NCBI GenBank assembly: GCA_026993525.1
Contig: JALWSS010000195.1
Coordinates: 1-38,522 of the forward strand
Direction of reading: 5' to 3'
Source: Saprospiraceae bacterium
GTDB lineage: Bacteria; Bacteroidota; Bacteroidia; Chitinophagales; Saprospiraceae
Length of the DNA stretch: 38,522 nucleotides
Shown here: positions 31,032 through 38,516 of the stretch, piece after piece
How the letters are laid out: the number at the start of each line of letters is the position of its first letter
Numbering within the stretch: the stretch's first letter is position 1
Made by a program: the position numbers and the translations under genes
The notes under the pieces: generated by a model
What the model saw: only the letters and a program-made list of their open reading frames with translations
The model's database searches: none
Told to the model about the DNA's origin: nothing

Positions 31032-33395
31032 TTAAAACCTGTAATCCACCCTGAGGGTGAAATTTCTCGGGTTTTCCACTTTGCCGGGTCGGGCGCTGTA
31101 CTCCCTGTTGAGGGCATTGTCAATCAGGAAGCTGCCTTTCAGGTTTTCTGACAGATGGTAGGCGGCCCTGAGGCCCAGGATGACATCGCCTTTGTTGTGT
31201 TTTTCCCTGAACTCCCTCAGCCCCGGAACGATCACGGCTTCAAATATTTCATCGATGTTTTTCATGAAGCTGTTGTAGTTGCAGCTCACGCCCAGGCTGA
31301 AGGACCTGACGGTGGTTTCAAAATCGAATTTGACGGAGTGCCTGAAGCGGTATTTGAGGATGTTTTCACAGTTTTCAACCGGGCTGCAAATGCTGGAGTT
31401 GAGGGCGTTTTTATAGGCCTGTGTTTCTTTGAAAGTGGGGGAGGGGTTCTTGAGCGAATCAACAGGGGGCCAGTCTTTGAATTGGGGATCAATAAAAGTG
31501 TAGCCCGCCAGGATGTTGAAATCCGCTCCGAATATCTTTCCTCTCCCGGTAATGCTGGCCTCGATGCCCCGGATGCGGGTATCCCCCACATTCTGCGACT
31601 GGAAATAAAGCGGCAGGGCCAACACCACATTGAACTCCATCATGTCCTGGTATTCCGACCAGAAGGCGGCCAGGTCCAGAAAACCGTTGAACCCATCCAC
31701 GGCAAAACCCTGGCGAAGGCCGAGTTCGGCGGTCCAGCCGGTTTCTGATTTCAGGTCGAAATTGGGGCGTATCGGCGTTCCGCCAAATACGGTAAAGATG
31801 AACTTTTCGGCAATGGTAGGGAAGCGGTAGCCCTGTCCCCACGAGGCCCTCAGGTAAGTGGCTTTGCTGAGTTCATAGCTGGTGCCGATGCGCAACACCG
31901 GGCGGGATTCCCGGATCTCACCATTTGGGATGGTATCAATGATGCTGACGCTGCCATTGGTCAGGCTGATGACTTCGGGGGTCAGCACGACGTTGTGTTC
32001 AAAGCGGAAGCCGGCCGAAACGTTCAGGCGATTGAAAAAGCGTTTTTCCAGTTGCAGGTAACCGGCGATGTTTCTGGAGGTGAAGGTGGTGTCGCCGTAC
32101 AGGGGCGCCCGCACTTTGGTTCCCGTGTACACGATTCCTGCAGTTGACACCAGGTCGAGTTTGGCCATTTTTCGCTGGAACTGGTACTCGGCATAGTACA
32201 CGTCAGAAATGTTGGACTGATCTGCCTCATCCGTTCCGGTGTCGTTGTTGACGCTGAAATAGCGACCCTGAAAACGGTGTCGGTTATCGGCAGGGTCAAA
32301 GTACACGAGGTAAGGGTCAATGTTGTAGCGCAGGTTCTGCGAAGAGGAAACAACACCCGGCGCAGGCCGGTAGATGAGGCTGTCAATGCCTTTCCAGAAG
32401 AAAAAAGAAGTTCCTTTGGATTTGTTCACGTTGGCATTGACACCCACCGACAGCCTGTCGGTGATGCGGTATCGGGTGCTGAGGTTAAAACGCCCCCTTC
32501 GGGACATGGTGCTGTCCTGCACGCTGTTGTTTCGGTAGTAGTAGCCACCCAACACCACATCCAGTTTGCCTGATTTGCGCCTGTGGGCAAAGCTCAGGCC
32601 GGTGGTGTATCTCGGTTCTGTCCACCATTTGGCGGCCTTGTTTTTTGGTGCGTCGTAAAACTTGTAGAAGGGAGCCAGTTTCGTTTCCGGTTCGCTTTTG
32701 GCGTAAGCGGTGCGCACATTGATGATGCCGTTGAGCGCTGACGAACCGTACAATGCCGAGGCTGCGCCTTTCACCACTTCAATTTGTTCCACGTTTTCGA
32801 TGGGCACATCTTCCCACTGCGGAAAACCGGCATCGGCCTGGTAAATTGGCATGTCATCAATTAGCAGCAGTACCCGGCTGCCGGCTCCGTAGCTGAAGCC
32901 GGATCCGCCCCGGATGTTCGCCTGATCGCCCACCAGGCTGACTCCCGGCACTTTTTCCAGCAAGCCGTCCAGTCCGGTCTGGTTGGTGTTTTCCAGCAAG
33001 GTGGGTTTGATCACGTCCAGTGAGACCGTTACCTCACCCAATGCCCGCTCGTGCTTGCCACTGGTCACTGTGGCTGTTTGCAGGAGGTTGGGGCTTTGTG
33101 TCAGCTCAATTTCCAGCTCAAGTTTTTGACCTTCGGATAAACTGACCTCCTGTTCAAAAGGCTCATAACCCACATAGGTCACAGTGAGGGTGTAACTGCC
33201 GGGAGGAACGCTCATTTCAAAGGCTCCGTCCAGGTCAGAAATGGTGCCCGTTTCACCCACTAAAATGGTGGCTGAAATGAGCGGCGTCTTGTCCCTGGCA
33301 TCCACGATCCTGCCTTTCAAAACCGCATTTTGTGCTTTCACAAATGAGAGAACAGAAAGTAAGATCAACAATACTACAGTAGTTCTTTTCAGCAT
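31032..33395 (-). CDS. TonB-dependent receptor
   Basis: A 787-residue outer-membrane receptor. The ATG at 33395 (MLKRTTVVLLILLSVLSFVKAQ) is used; an ATG 12 codons upstream would make a charged extension. Domains: carboxypeptidase-like (AVLKGRIVDARDKTPLISATILV, TYVGYEPFEQEVSL; about 23-105), a plug with TGLDGLLEKVPGVSLVGDQANIRGGSGFSYGAGSRVLLLIDDMPIYQADAG and IEQIEVVKGAASALYGSSALNGIINV, then a 22-strand-type barrel ending VDYRF. The Arg-Gly-Gly and final aromatic Phe are canonical. It looks like the CirA/BtuB group, but no neighbour indicates a ligand. Two dyads upstream may bind a regulator. A strong terminator follows. Confidence 0.94.
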   Translation of the reverse strand: MLKRTTVVLLILLSVLSFVKAQNAVLKGRIVDARDKTPLISATILVGETGTISDLDGAFEMSVPPGSYTLTVTYVGYEPFEQEVSLSEGQKLELEIELTQSPNLLQTATVTSGKHERALGEVTVSLDVIKPTLLENTNQTGLDGLLEKVPGVSLVGDQANIRGGSGFSYGAGSRVLLLIDDMPIYQADAGFPQWEDVPIENVEQIEVVKGAASALYGSSALNGIINVRTAYAKSEPETKLAPFYKFYDAPKNKAAKWWTEPRYTTGLSFAHRRKSGKLDVVLGGYYYRNNSVQDSTMSRRGRFNLSTRYRITDRLSVGVNANVNKSKGTSFFFWKGIDSLIYRPAPGVVSSSQNLRYNIDPYLVYFDPADNRHRFQGRYFSVNNDTGTDEADQSNISDVYYAEYQFQRKMAKLDLVSTAGIVYTGTKVRAPLYGDTTFTSRNIAGYLQLEKRFFNRLNVSAGFRFEHNVVLTPEVISLTNGSVSIIDTIPNGEIRESRPVLRIGTSYELSKATYLRASWGQGYRFPTIAEKFIFTVFGGTPIRPNFDLKSETGWTAELGLRQGFAVDGFNGFLDLAAFWSEYQDMMEFNVVLALPLYFQSQNVGDTRIRGIEASITGRGKIFGADFNILAGYTFIDPQFKDWPPVDSLKNPSPTFKETQAYKNALNSSICSPVENCENILKYRFRHSVKFDFETTVRSFSLGVSCNYNSFMKNIDEIFEAVIVPGLREFREKHNKGDVILGLRAAYHLSENLKGSFLIDNALNREYSARPGKVENPRNFTLRVDYRF

Positions 33396-33474
33396 GAGTT
33401 CACAGTGTTTTGATTCCCGGAAGCTCTCCACTCCATTTCGGGTGGCAAGTTGCCGGGAGGCAGTTTCTCAGGAG

Positions 33475-33521
33475 ATTGTGGTTCCACAATATCCGATTGT
33501 GCTGCCAAATTTAGCAATCGG
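33475..33521 (-). promoter_or_regulatory. Operator-like dyads around a -7 box, upstream of the TonB receptor
   Basis: ATTGTGG TT CCACAAT (33475-33490) is a 7+7 dyad. CCGATTG (33493-33499) and CAATCGG (33515-33521) form a second dyad whose loop contains TAAATTTG on the minus strand (33506-33513), a perfect -7 box. The layout suits repression of the receptor gene 110 bp downstream. The 360-bp gap (33396-33755) holds no supported gene otherwise. Confidence 0.4.
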
Positions 33522-33653
33522 ATTGTCTTTCAGAAGAAAACCTTGATTGGGTGGGTCTCAGAATCTGGCGGGCGGCGGGTCGCAATCCAACCCGGATGTG
33601 GCGGGCAAAGGTAAAATCTGAATTGAGAAGAAAAAATAAGAAAGCAAGGTTGT

Positions 33654-33661
33654 TAAATTTG
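33654..33661 (+). promoter_or_regulatory. -7 box for the T9SS cargo gene at 33756
   Basis: TAAATTTG matches TAnnTTTG; no TTG partner at 17-23 bp. It would give a leader of roughly 90 nt. Confidence 0.4.
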
Positions 33662-33755
33662 ACCTTCACTTGTGCTTTTTTCATCAGAACGTTTTCAGCT
33701 TTCGGAATTTTCACCATCTTCGAACTTTCTAATCAACCAAAAACTGCTTGCGACT

Positions 33756-34565
33756 ATGTTGAAATCTGTACTCCCCGTTTTTTTGTTTGTTTTCACCACC
33801 GTTCTTTCCTTCGGTCAAATGTGTGAGCCGAATGAGATGTACGCTGATTCCACCTCGGGAGTTTATCCCGCCCCTTACGAGCCCGACCTGTCTCCCGATG
33901 GCGGCATTACAGAATGTGCCATCGTCGGCCAGCCGTTCAGTTTTGATTTTACCGTGGTAGTTGGCGATACCATTACCTTTGGGGCCTTTTCTTTCCCGCT
34001 CGACAGCATCAAGATCAACGAAGTACAGGGCCTGCCGGTGGGGCTGAATTACATCTGCAATCCCCCCAACTGCACCTTTGAAAAGAATACCCTCAGTTGT
34101 GCCAATTTGTTCGGCACCCCCACTTCCGACAATGTTCCGGGTGAATATGCACTCACCATCGTCGGTGCAGCCTTTGTGAATGGGTCTCCGTTGCCTTTCC
34201 CGATCTCATTCCCCGACGACAACCTGGCACCGGGCAGTTATTCCATCAACCTCCTGGCCGATGACACTACTCCTTGTCCGGTGAGCGCTGTTTCGGAATC
34301 ATTCAAAGGCCTGATGAGCATGGATGTGATGCCCAATCCCGCCTCCGGTGAAGCCACATTAGAAATTTCTTCCATATTTGCAGGGAATTTCGAACTCCGT
34401 GTATTAGATTTGCTGGGTCGGACGGTACACCAGGAAAAAGTAGAAGTACTTGCCGGCAAACAAAGGTTGAAAATCAATTGCGCTGAGTTCAGCGAAGGTA
34501 TGCACCTTGTATTCCTCAGCAACCAGGAAGGCTACCTGACGCAAAAACTGATGGTGCAACACTGA
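33756..34565 (+). CDS. Small secreted T9SS cargo protein
   Basis: A 269-residue exported protein. The ATG at 33756 (MLKSVLPVFLFVFTTVLSFGQ) gives a clean signal peptide; the open frame upstream is discounted. The mature part (MCEPNEMYADSTSGVYPAP) is rich in Pro, Gly and Cys and contains an Ig/PKD-like strand pattern (ITECAIVGQPFSFDFTVVVGDTI, ADDTTPCPVSAVSESF). Six Cys residues suggest disulphides. The last 75 residues are a type A sorting domain (MDVMPNPASGEATLEISS, ELRVLDLLGRTVHQEK, EGMHLVFLSNQEG, KLMVQH). Function unknown. It is monocistronic, with a terminator 40 bp after the stop. Confidence 0.87.
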   Translation: MLKSVLPVFLFVFTTVLSFGQMCEPNEMYADSTSGVYPAPYEPDLSPDGGITECAIVGQPFSFDFTVVVGDTITFGAFSFPLDSIKINEVQGLPVGLNYICNPPNCTFEKNTLSCANLFGTPTSDNVPGEYALTIVGAAFVNGSPLPFPISFPDDNLAPGSYSINLLADDTTPCPVSAVSESFKGLMSMDVMPNPASGEATLEISSIFAGNFELRVLDLLGRTVHQEKVEVLAGKQRLKINCAEFSEGMHLVFLSNQEGYLTQKLMVQH

Positions 34566-34603
34566 TAAAGACATATTCATTGCTTTTTTACAAACCTATG
34601 AAC

Positions 34604-34640
34604 AAACGCTTGACGCCTTTCGTCAGGCGTTTTTTTTTGC
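34604..34640 (+). terminator. Terminator after the T9SS cargo gene
   Basis: AAACGCTTGACG (34604-34615) pairs with CGTCAGGCGTTT (34621-34632) over 12 bp with one G-T pair, 5-nt loop, followed by a run of T. Confidence 0.9.
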
Positions 34641-34772
34641 CAGGGTCTGAACAATTCCGCAACGCTACCATTTCCAACTGGTCTGTAGCAAAGTATTAGC
34701 GCCTTTTGTCTCTGGTTGGCAGGCGGTGGTCTAAATGCTGTTTGCAGCACTTTCTTATGCTCTCAAAAGCAC

Positions 34773-34780
34773 TACTTTTG
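34773..34780 (+). promoter_or_regulatory. -7 box for the subtilase gene
   Basis: TACTTTTG matches TAnnTTTG and lies 32 bp before the start codon. TTTC at 34751-34754, 18 bp upstream, may be a weak -33 element. Confidence 0.45.
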
Positions 34781-34812
34781 CCTGCTTTTTTTCATCAAAA
34801 ATAAATTGAACA

Positions 34813-36495
34813 ATGAAGTTGAAACTCCTTTTGAACACTTTCATCCTGACGTTACCGGTGCTGGTGATGGCCCAATCCGCTGCACCACCGGAAAACTGGC
34901 AGCACCTCGACAAACTGGCCGACGGCTACATGGGGGTGAGCTCGGAGCAGACCTACAACAATTTGCTCAAAGGCAAGGAATCCATTCCGGTAGTGGTAGC
35001 AGTCATTGACGGAGGTGTGGATTATATGCACGAAGACCTGAAAGATGTAATGTGGCACAACCCCGGTGAAATCCCCGGCAACAACATTGACGACGATGGC
35101 AATGGCTATGTGGACGATGTGTATGGCTGGAATTTCATCGGAGGCAAAGACGGCAAAAACGTTCATCAGGACCAATTGGAAATTACCCGTCTGGTGGCAT
35201 GGTACAAAACCCGCTTCAACGGCGTGGATCGAAACAGTTTGTCGAAGAAAGAAAAGAAAGAATACGACCGCTATATGCAGCTCAGGGAAACCGTTGAGGA
35301 AGAGCATCACAAAGCGGAGAACAACATGAAGATGTACACCGGCATTCTGGAATCAGTGAACAAAGTGCTGGAGCAAATCGGAAAGGAAGAACCCACTGCC
35401 GACGACCTCAACAGTTTTGAATCAACCGATCCTGCCCTCATCCAGGCTTCCAAAATCCTGGCCTCCATGGTGGACGACGGAGCCACCATTGAAGAGGTGA
35501 GAGAACAGATTCAGGGAGGCATTGACTATTTCGGCAGTCAGGCAAAATACCACTACAATGTGGATTTGAACGTGCGGACCATCGTTGGCGACAACTATGC
35601 TGACTCCTACGAACGCCATTATGGCAACAACGACGTGAAGGGCCCCGATGCCAGCCACGGAACCCACGTAGCAGGCATCATCGGCGCAGCCCGGGGCAAC
35701 GGTATCGGCATGGACGGCATTGCCGACAACGTGCAGATCATGGCCATCCGATGTGTGCCCGATGGAGATGAGCGCGACAAAGATGTGGCCAATGCCATCA
35801 TCTATGCTGTTGACAACGGGGCTTCCATCATCAACATGAGCTTCGGAAAAGGCTATGCCTGGGACAAAGAAGTCGTTGACAAGGCAGTGCGTTATGCCGA
35901 AAAGCACGATGTGCTGCTGGTGCACGCAGCCGGCAACTCCCACCAAAACAATGATGTGGAGCCAAACTACCCAAATGACACGTTCAAAAAGCGAGGCTTG
36001 TTTGGCCCTAAAAAAGCCAAAAACTGGATCGAGGTGGGAGCCCTGTCCTGGAAGGGCGGCGAAGATGCAGCCGCAACCTTTTCCAACTACGGCAAAGAAA
36101 ACGTTGACCTCTTTGCACCGGGTGTGGCCATCTATTCCACCACACCGGAAAACAACTACGCAAAATTTCAGGGTACCAGTATGGCTTCACCGGTGGTGGC
36201 CGGTGTGGCGGCTATGCTTCGTTCCTATTATCCCGACCTGACGGCACGCCAGGTGAAGGACATTCTGATGAGCACCACCGTGCGCAGCAAGGACATGGCA
36301 AAAGTGAAATTGCCGGGAGGCGACGGAAAAATCGTTCCGTTCACTGATCTGTGCGTAACCGGCGGCGTGGTGAACGCCTTTGAAGCGGTTAAAAAAGCCC
36401 AAACCGTAAAGGGTAAAAAGAAGAAAGGCAAAAAAGGCAACAGCGGTTACAACGGTGGCGGAAAACCTGCAAAGGGCAAAAAAGCAAGGGTTTGA
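34813..36495 (+). CDS. Subtilisin-like (S8) secreted serine protease
   Basis: A 560-residue protease with a signal peptide (MKLKLLLNTFILTLPVLVMAQ). The catalytic triad is complete: Asp66 in VVAVIDGGVDYMHEDL, His282 in DASHGTHVAGIIGAARG, Ser456 in QGTSMASPVVAGVAAML, with oxyanion Asn375 in HAAGNSH. Asp and His are about 215 residues apart, far more than the usual roughly 40; the insertion (about 90-275) starts with a NNIDDDGNGYVDDVYGWNF calcium-type loop and continues with a charged helical segment. No prodomain of normal size is present. The tail (KGKKKKGKKGNSGYNGGGKPAKGKKARV) is Lys/Gly-rich and no T9SS sorting domain is seen. It probably works in the periplasm or outer envelope. Confidence 0.93.
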   Translation: MKLKLLLNTFILTLPVLVMAQSAAPPENWQHLDKLADGYMGVSSEQTYNNLLKGKESIPVVVAVIDGGVDYMHEDLKDVMWHNPGEIPGNNIDDDGNGYVDDVYGWNFIGGKDGKNVHQDQLEITRLVAWYKTRFNGVDRNSLSKKEKKEYDRYMQLRETVEEEHHKAENNMKMYTGILESVNKVLEQIGKEEPTADDLNSFESTDPALIQASKILASMVDDGATIEEVREQIQGGIDYFGSQAKYHYNVDLNVRTIVGDNYADSYERHYGNNDVKGPDASHGTHVAGIIGAARGNGIGMDGIADNVQIMAIRCVPDGDERDKDVANAIIYAVDNGASIINMSFGKGYAWDKEVVDKAVRYAEKHDVLLVHAAGNSHQNNDVEPNYPNDTFKKRGLFGPKKAKNWIEVGALSWKGGEDAAATFSNYGKENVDLFAPGVAIYSTTPENNYAKFQGTSMASPVVAGVAAMLRSYYPDLTARQVKDILMSTTVRSKDMAKVKLPGGDGKIVPFTDLCVTGGVVNAFEAVKKAQTVKGKKKKGKKGNSGYNGGGKPAKGKKARV

Positions 36496-36521
36496 TGCCC
36501 GGTTTGTATGAATGAAATGCA

Positions 36522-36551
36522 AAGGGCGGCATCAGTTTTGGTGCCGCCCTT
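36522..36551. terminator. Hairpin between convergent subtilase and DUF721 genes
   Basis: A 10-bp stem AAGGGCGGCA/TGCCGCCCTT (36522-36531 with 36542-36551). Its T tail is poor on both strands, but its position between two convergent genes makes it a bidirectional terminator. Confidence 0.7.
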
Positions 36552-36555
36552 CGCC

Positions 36556-36840
36556 TTACCGGATCACGATGTCTTTGATCACCTCACCGCCGAGGAGTTG
36601 GTTCAGGGTTTTGCGCAGCTTTTCCCGTTCGTAACTGAGTTCCTGTTTTACCGGAGAGGATTCCAGGGTGATGAACAGTTTCCCTCGTCTCAATTTTATT
36701 TCTTTGGTGTATTGGTTGATGGTGGTGCCCATTTTTTTCGTCCAGAATTCTTTGATGCGGGATTCATTGAGCTTGTGGTCCCATTTCATTTCAGATACCA
36801 TCAATTGAAGTACCTCCTTCATGCTTTGTTCTTTTTCCAT
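36556..36840 (-). CDS. DUF721 (DciA-like) protein
   Basis: A 94-residue protein of the DUF721/DciA family, whose better-known members load the replicative helicase DnaB. The ATG at 36840 (MEKEQSMKEVLQLMVSEMKW) is preferred over one at 36906, which adds 22 residues outside the family. Typical segments are LNESRIKEFWTKKMGTTINQYTKEIKLRRGKLFITLESSPVKQELSYEREKLRKTLNQLLGGEVIKDIVIR: the W-x-K-x-MG helix and the final KH-like strand/helix/strand with LxITLESSxVKQELSYxRxKL. Short forms like this are usual in Bacteroidota. The DnaB-loading role is inferred from the family. The 418-bp region upstream is filled with hairpins. Confidence 0.88.
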   Translation of the reverse strand: MEKEQSMKEVLQLMVSEMKWDHKLNESRIKEFWTKKMGTTINQYTKEIKLRRGKLFITLESSPVKQELSYEREKLRKTLNQLLGGEVIKDIVIR

Positions 36841-36962
36841 CTTCGTAAAATTATTCTGAATAATTCTCCGGATACTTTGCGAAAGTAATACCTTCGCCGC
36901 ACACACGCTCTACATGCACACCCACACCATCATCCCAATCCAAAACTGATCAGGATATTTTC

Positions 36963-37037
36963 CGTGTAGCCGGAAAAAACGGCCACACACCATGCCCGCC
37001 CCTTTCACGACGTATTTGTGAAGGGGGCACCTTTTTT
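36963..37037 (+). other. Two consecutive hairpins with U-tract (possible small RNA or terminator)
   Basis: Hairpin 1: GTGTAGCCG (36964-36972) with CGGCCACAC (about 36980-36988), one mismatch, A-rich loop. Hairpin 2: GCCCCTTTCAC (36998-37008) with GTGAAGGGGGC (37018-37028), one G-T pair, followed by ACCTTTTTT. On the plus strand the second is a good intrinsic terminator, yet the only plus-strand gene upstream ends 500 bp earlier behind its own hairpin. No open frame in between. Confidence 0.45.
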
Positions 37038-37153
37038 CGCCTTCGGCGGTTTAGTCGCCTTCGGCGAGTTTAAACGGCTTCGCCGGGTTTAGTCCGCCTT
37101 CGGCGGAGTTTAGACGGCTTCGCCGTGTTTAGATGCCCTGCGGGCATGTTTAG
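37038..37153. repeat. Array of six short hairpins phased at about 20 bp
   Basis: Hairpins at 37038-37048, 37055-37067, 37074-37085, 37093-37107, 37114-37126 and 37133-37147 (forms CGCCTTCGGCG, ACGGCTTCGCCGT and ATGCCCTGCGGGCAT), each followed by GTTTAG or GTTTAA. Centres are 18-20.5 bp apart. Three have the C(TTCG)G tetraloop and the others are not exact copies, so stems vary while the GTTTAG spacer is fixed. Confidence 0.9.
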
Positions 37154-37262
37154 TGGGGATTGTTGAAAATGTTGATTTGTTGAAATTGTTGAATGGGAAC
37201 GATGCCCAACCCTAAACTCTACACCCTAAACTCTACACTTACTTGCGGTGCAACGTCTCTAC
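37154..37262. repeat. Low-complexity repeats and single GTAGAGAC end
   Basis: 37161-37192 has four GTTGAAAAT-like units. 37208-37238 is two ACCCTAAACTCTAC units (inverted TTTAGGG-like family). 37245-37262 reads as the complement of GTAGAGACGTTGCACCGCA, one end of the element seen at 27547-27621. The TAG stop of the VWA gene (37259-37261) lies inside that end. Confidence 0.75.
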
Positions 37263-38356
37263 TTTCTTCTGCGCTTGTTGTTTTTGTAATCGAGGAAGAT
37301 GAACTCACCGAGGCTGTCGAGGCGGCTGTAGAAGGCTTTGCCGTTGTTGGCACGGGTGAACTGATCCACGAATCTGACCAGGTAGGGGTCAGTGGCGATC
37401 ATGAAGGTGGTGATGGGGATGTGCATCCGGCGGCATTTCACGGCCAGGGTGAGGGTGCGGTTCAGGATTTTGCGGTCCAGGCCGAAGGCGTTTTTATAGT
37501 ATCGCTTGCCGCGTTTTATGCAGGTGGGCTTCCCGTCGGTGATCATGAAGATCTGTTTGTTCGGGTTGCGGCGTTTGCGGAGCAGGTCAATGGCCAGTTC
37601 CAGGCCGGCAACGGTATTGGTGTGGTAGGGGCCCACTTCGAGGTAGGGGAGGTCCCTGATCTGGATTTGCCAGGCGTCGTTGCCGAACACGATGATGTCG
37701 AGGGTGTCCTTCGGATAACGGGTGGTGATGAGTTCCGACAGGGCCATGGCCACCTTTTTGGCAGGGGTAATCCGGTCTTCGCCGTAGAGGATCATGCTGT
37801 GGGAGATGTCAATCATCAGCACCGTGCTGGTCTGGCTCTGGTAATGTGTTTCCCGTACTTCGAGGTCATCGGGCGTCAGGCGGAAATTATCAATGCCGTG
37901 GTTGATGTGGGCATTTTTCATGGTTTCCGACATGGCGATGCTTTCCAGGTCGTCGCCGAATTCATAGGGCCGCAGGTCGGAGGTGTATTCGTCGCCTTTG
38001 CCTTCGAAGCGGGTATTGTGGTTGCCGAGGCGGGTTTTCTTTAGCTGTCCGAAAATGTCATCCAGGGCATTTCTCCGAAGGGCGATTTCCATTTTGGCGG
38101 TAGGAATGAAACCCGGCTTGCCACGGCGTTCTCCTTCCTCTATCAGGCCTTTGTCAATCAGGTCCTGGATGAAATCGGCCATGCCGTAGTCATCGGTGGT
38201 GATGTTGTACTGACGGTCCAGTTCGGTGAGCCAGGAGAGTGCCTCAGATACATCACCGGAGGTGTACAGGAGCAGTTCCTGAAACAACTTGAGCAGTTGG
38301 TCAAAGACCGAACCTGCTGATTCCGGATCGTATTCTGAAAAGTTCCAACCGATCAT
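37259..38356 (-). CDS. VWA-domain protein
   Basis: A 365-residue cytosolic protein with no signal peptide. The N-terminal 170 residues (MIGWNFSEYDPESAGSVFDQL, FIPTAKMEIALRRNALDDIF) are helical and typical of VWA proteins paired with MoxR/BchI-type AAA+ ATPases; that partner, if present, would be upstream beyond the window. The VWA domain (about 175-350) has an intact metal-ion-dependent adhesion site: DISHSM (Asp183, Ser185, Ser187), Thr246/Thr248 in YHTNTVAG and Asp274 in MITDGKPT. Such pairs act in metal insertion or protein remodelling; the role here is not predictable. The stop TAG comes from the GTAGAGAC repeat end and the leader contains a GGATTATGA minisatellite. Confidence 0.9.
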   Translation of the reverse strand: MIGWNFSEYDPESAGSVFDQLLKLFQELLLYTSGDVSEALSWLTELDRQYNITTDDYGMADFIQDLIDKGLIEEGERRGKPGFIPTAKMEIALRRNALDDIFGQLKKTRLGNHNTRFEGKGDEYTSDLRPYEFGDDLESIAMSETMKNAHINHGIDNFRLTPDDLEVRETHYQSQTSTVLMIDISHSMILYGEDRITPAKKVAMALSELITTRYPKDTLDIIVFGNDAWQIQIRDLPYLEVGPYHTNTVAGLELAIDLLRKRRNPNKQIFMITDGKPTCIKRGKRYYKNAFGLDRKILNRTLTLAVKCRRMHIPITTFMIATDPYLVRFVDQFTRANNGKAFYSRLDSLGEFIFLDYKNNKRRRK

Positions 38357-38384
38357 TGAGCTATGTTTTGTTTGTTGGTTTTTT

Positions 38385-38516
38385 GGGGATTATGAGGGAT
38401 TATGGGGGATTATGAAGCCTGTCTGCCGCCCTGTCTGCCGCCCCGTCTGCCGCCCCGTCTGCCGCCCCGTCTGCCGCCGGGCAGGCGGGCAGGCGGGCAG
38501 GCGGGCAGGCAGGGAT
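38385..38516. repeat. Three abutting minisatellites upstream of the VWA gene
   Basis: 38385-38417 has three GGGGATTATGA units, starting 29 bp before the VWA start codon. 38421-38478 has five 12-bp GTCTGCCGCCCC units (the last shortened), and 38479-38510 has four exact 8-bp GGGCAGGC units, partly complementary to the previous array so that a large hairpin is possible. One more GGGATTATG follows at the window edge. Confidence 0.85.

Noticed and set aside
33396-33600. Cobalamin riboswitch upstream of the TonB receptor
   Set aside because: A CTGCCTCCCGGCAACT stretch recalls part of the B12 box, but the GCCACTG element and the rest of the core are missing.
37038-37153. CRISPR array
   Set aside because: Units are about 20 bp and each is a variable hairpin; no 25-35 bp constant repeat with unique spacers and no cas gene.
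37193-38044. 283-codon plus-strand frame opposite the VWA gene
   Set aside because: Starts in repeats and is antisense to the conserved VWA domain.
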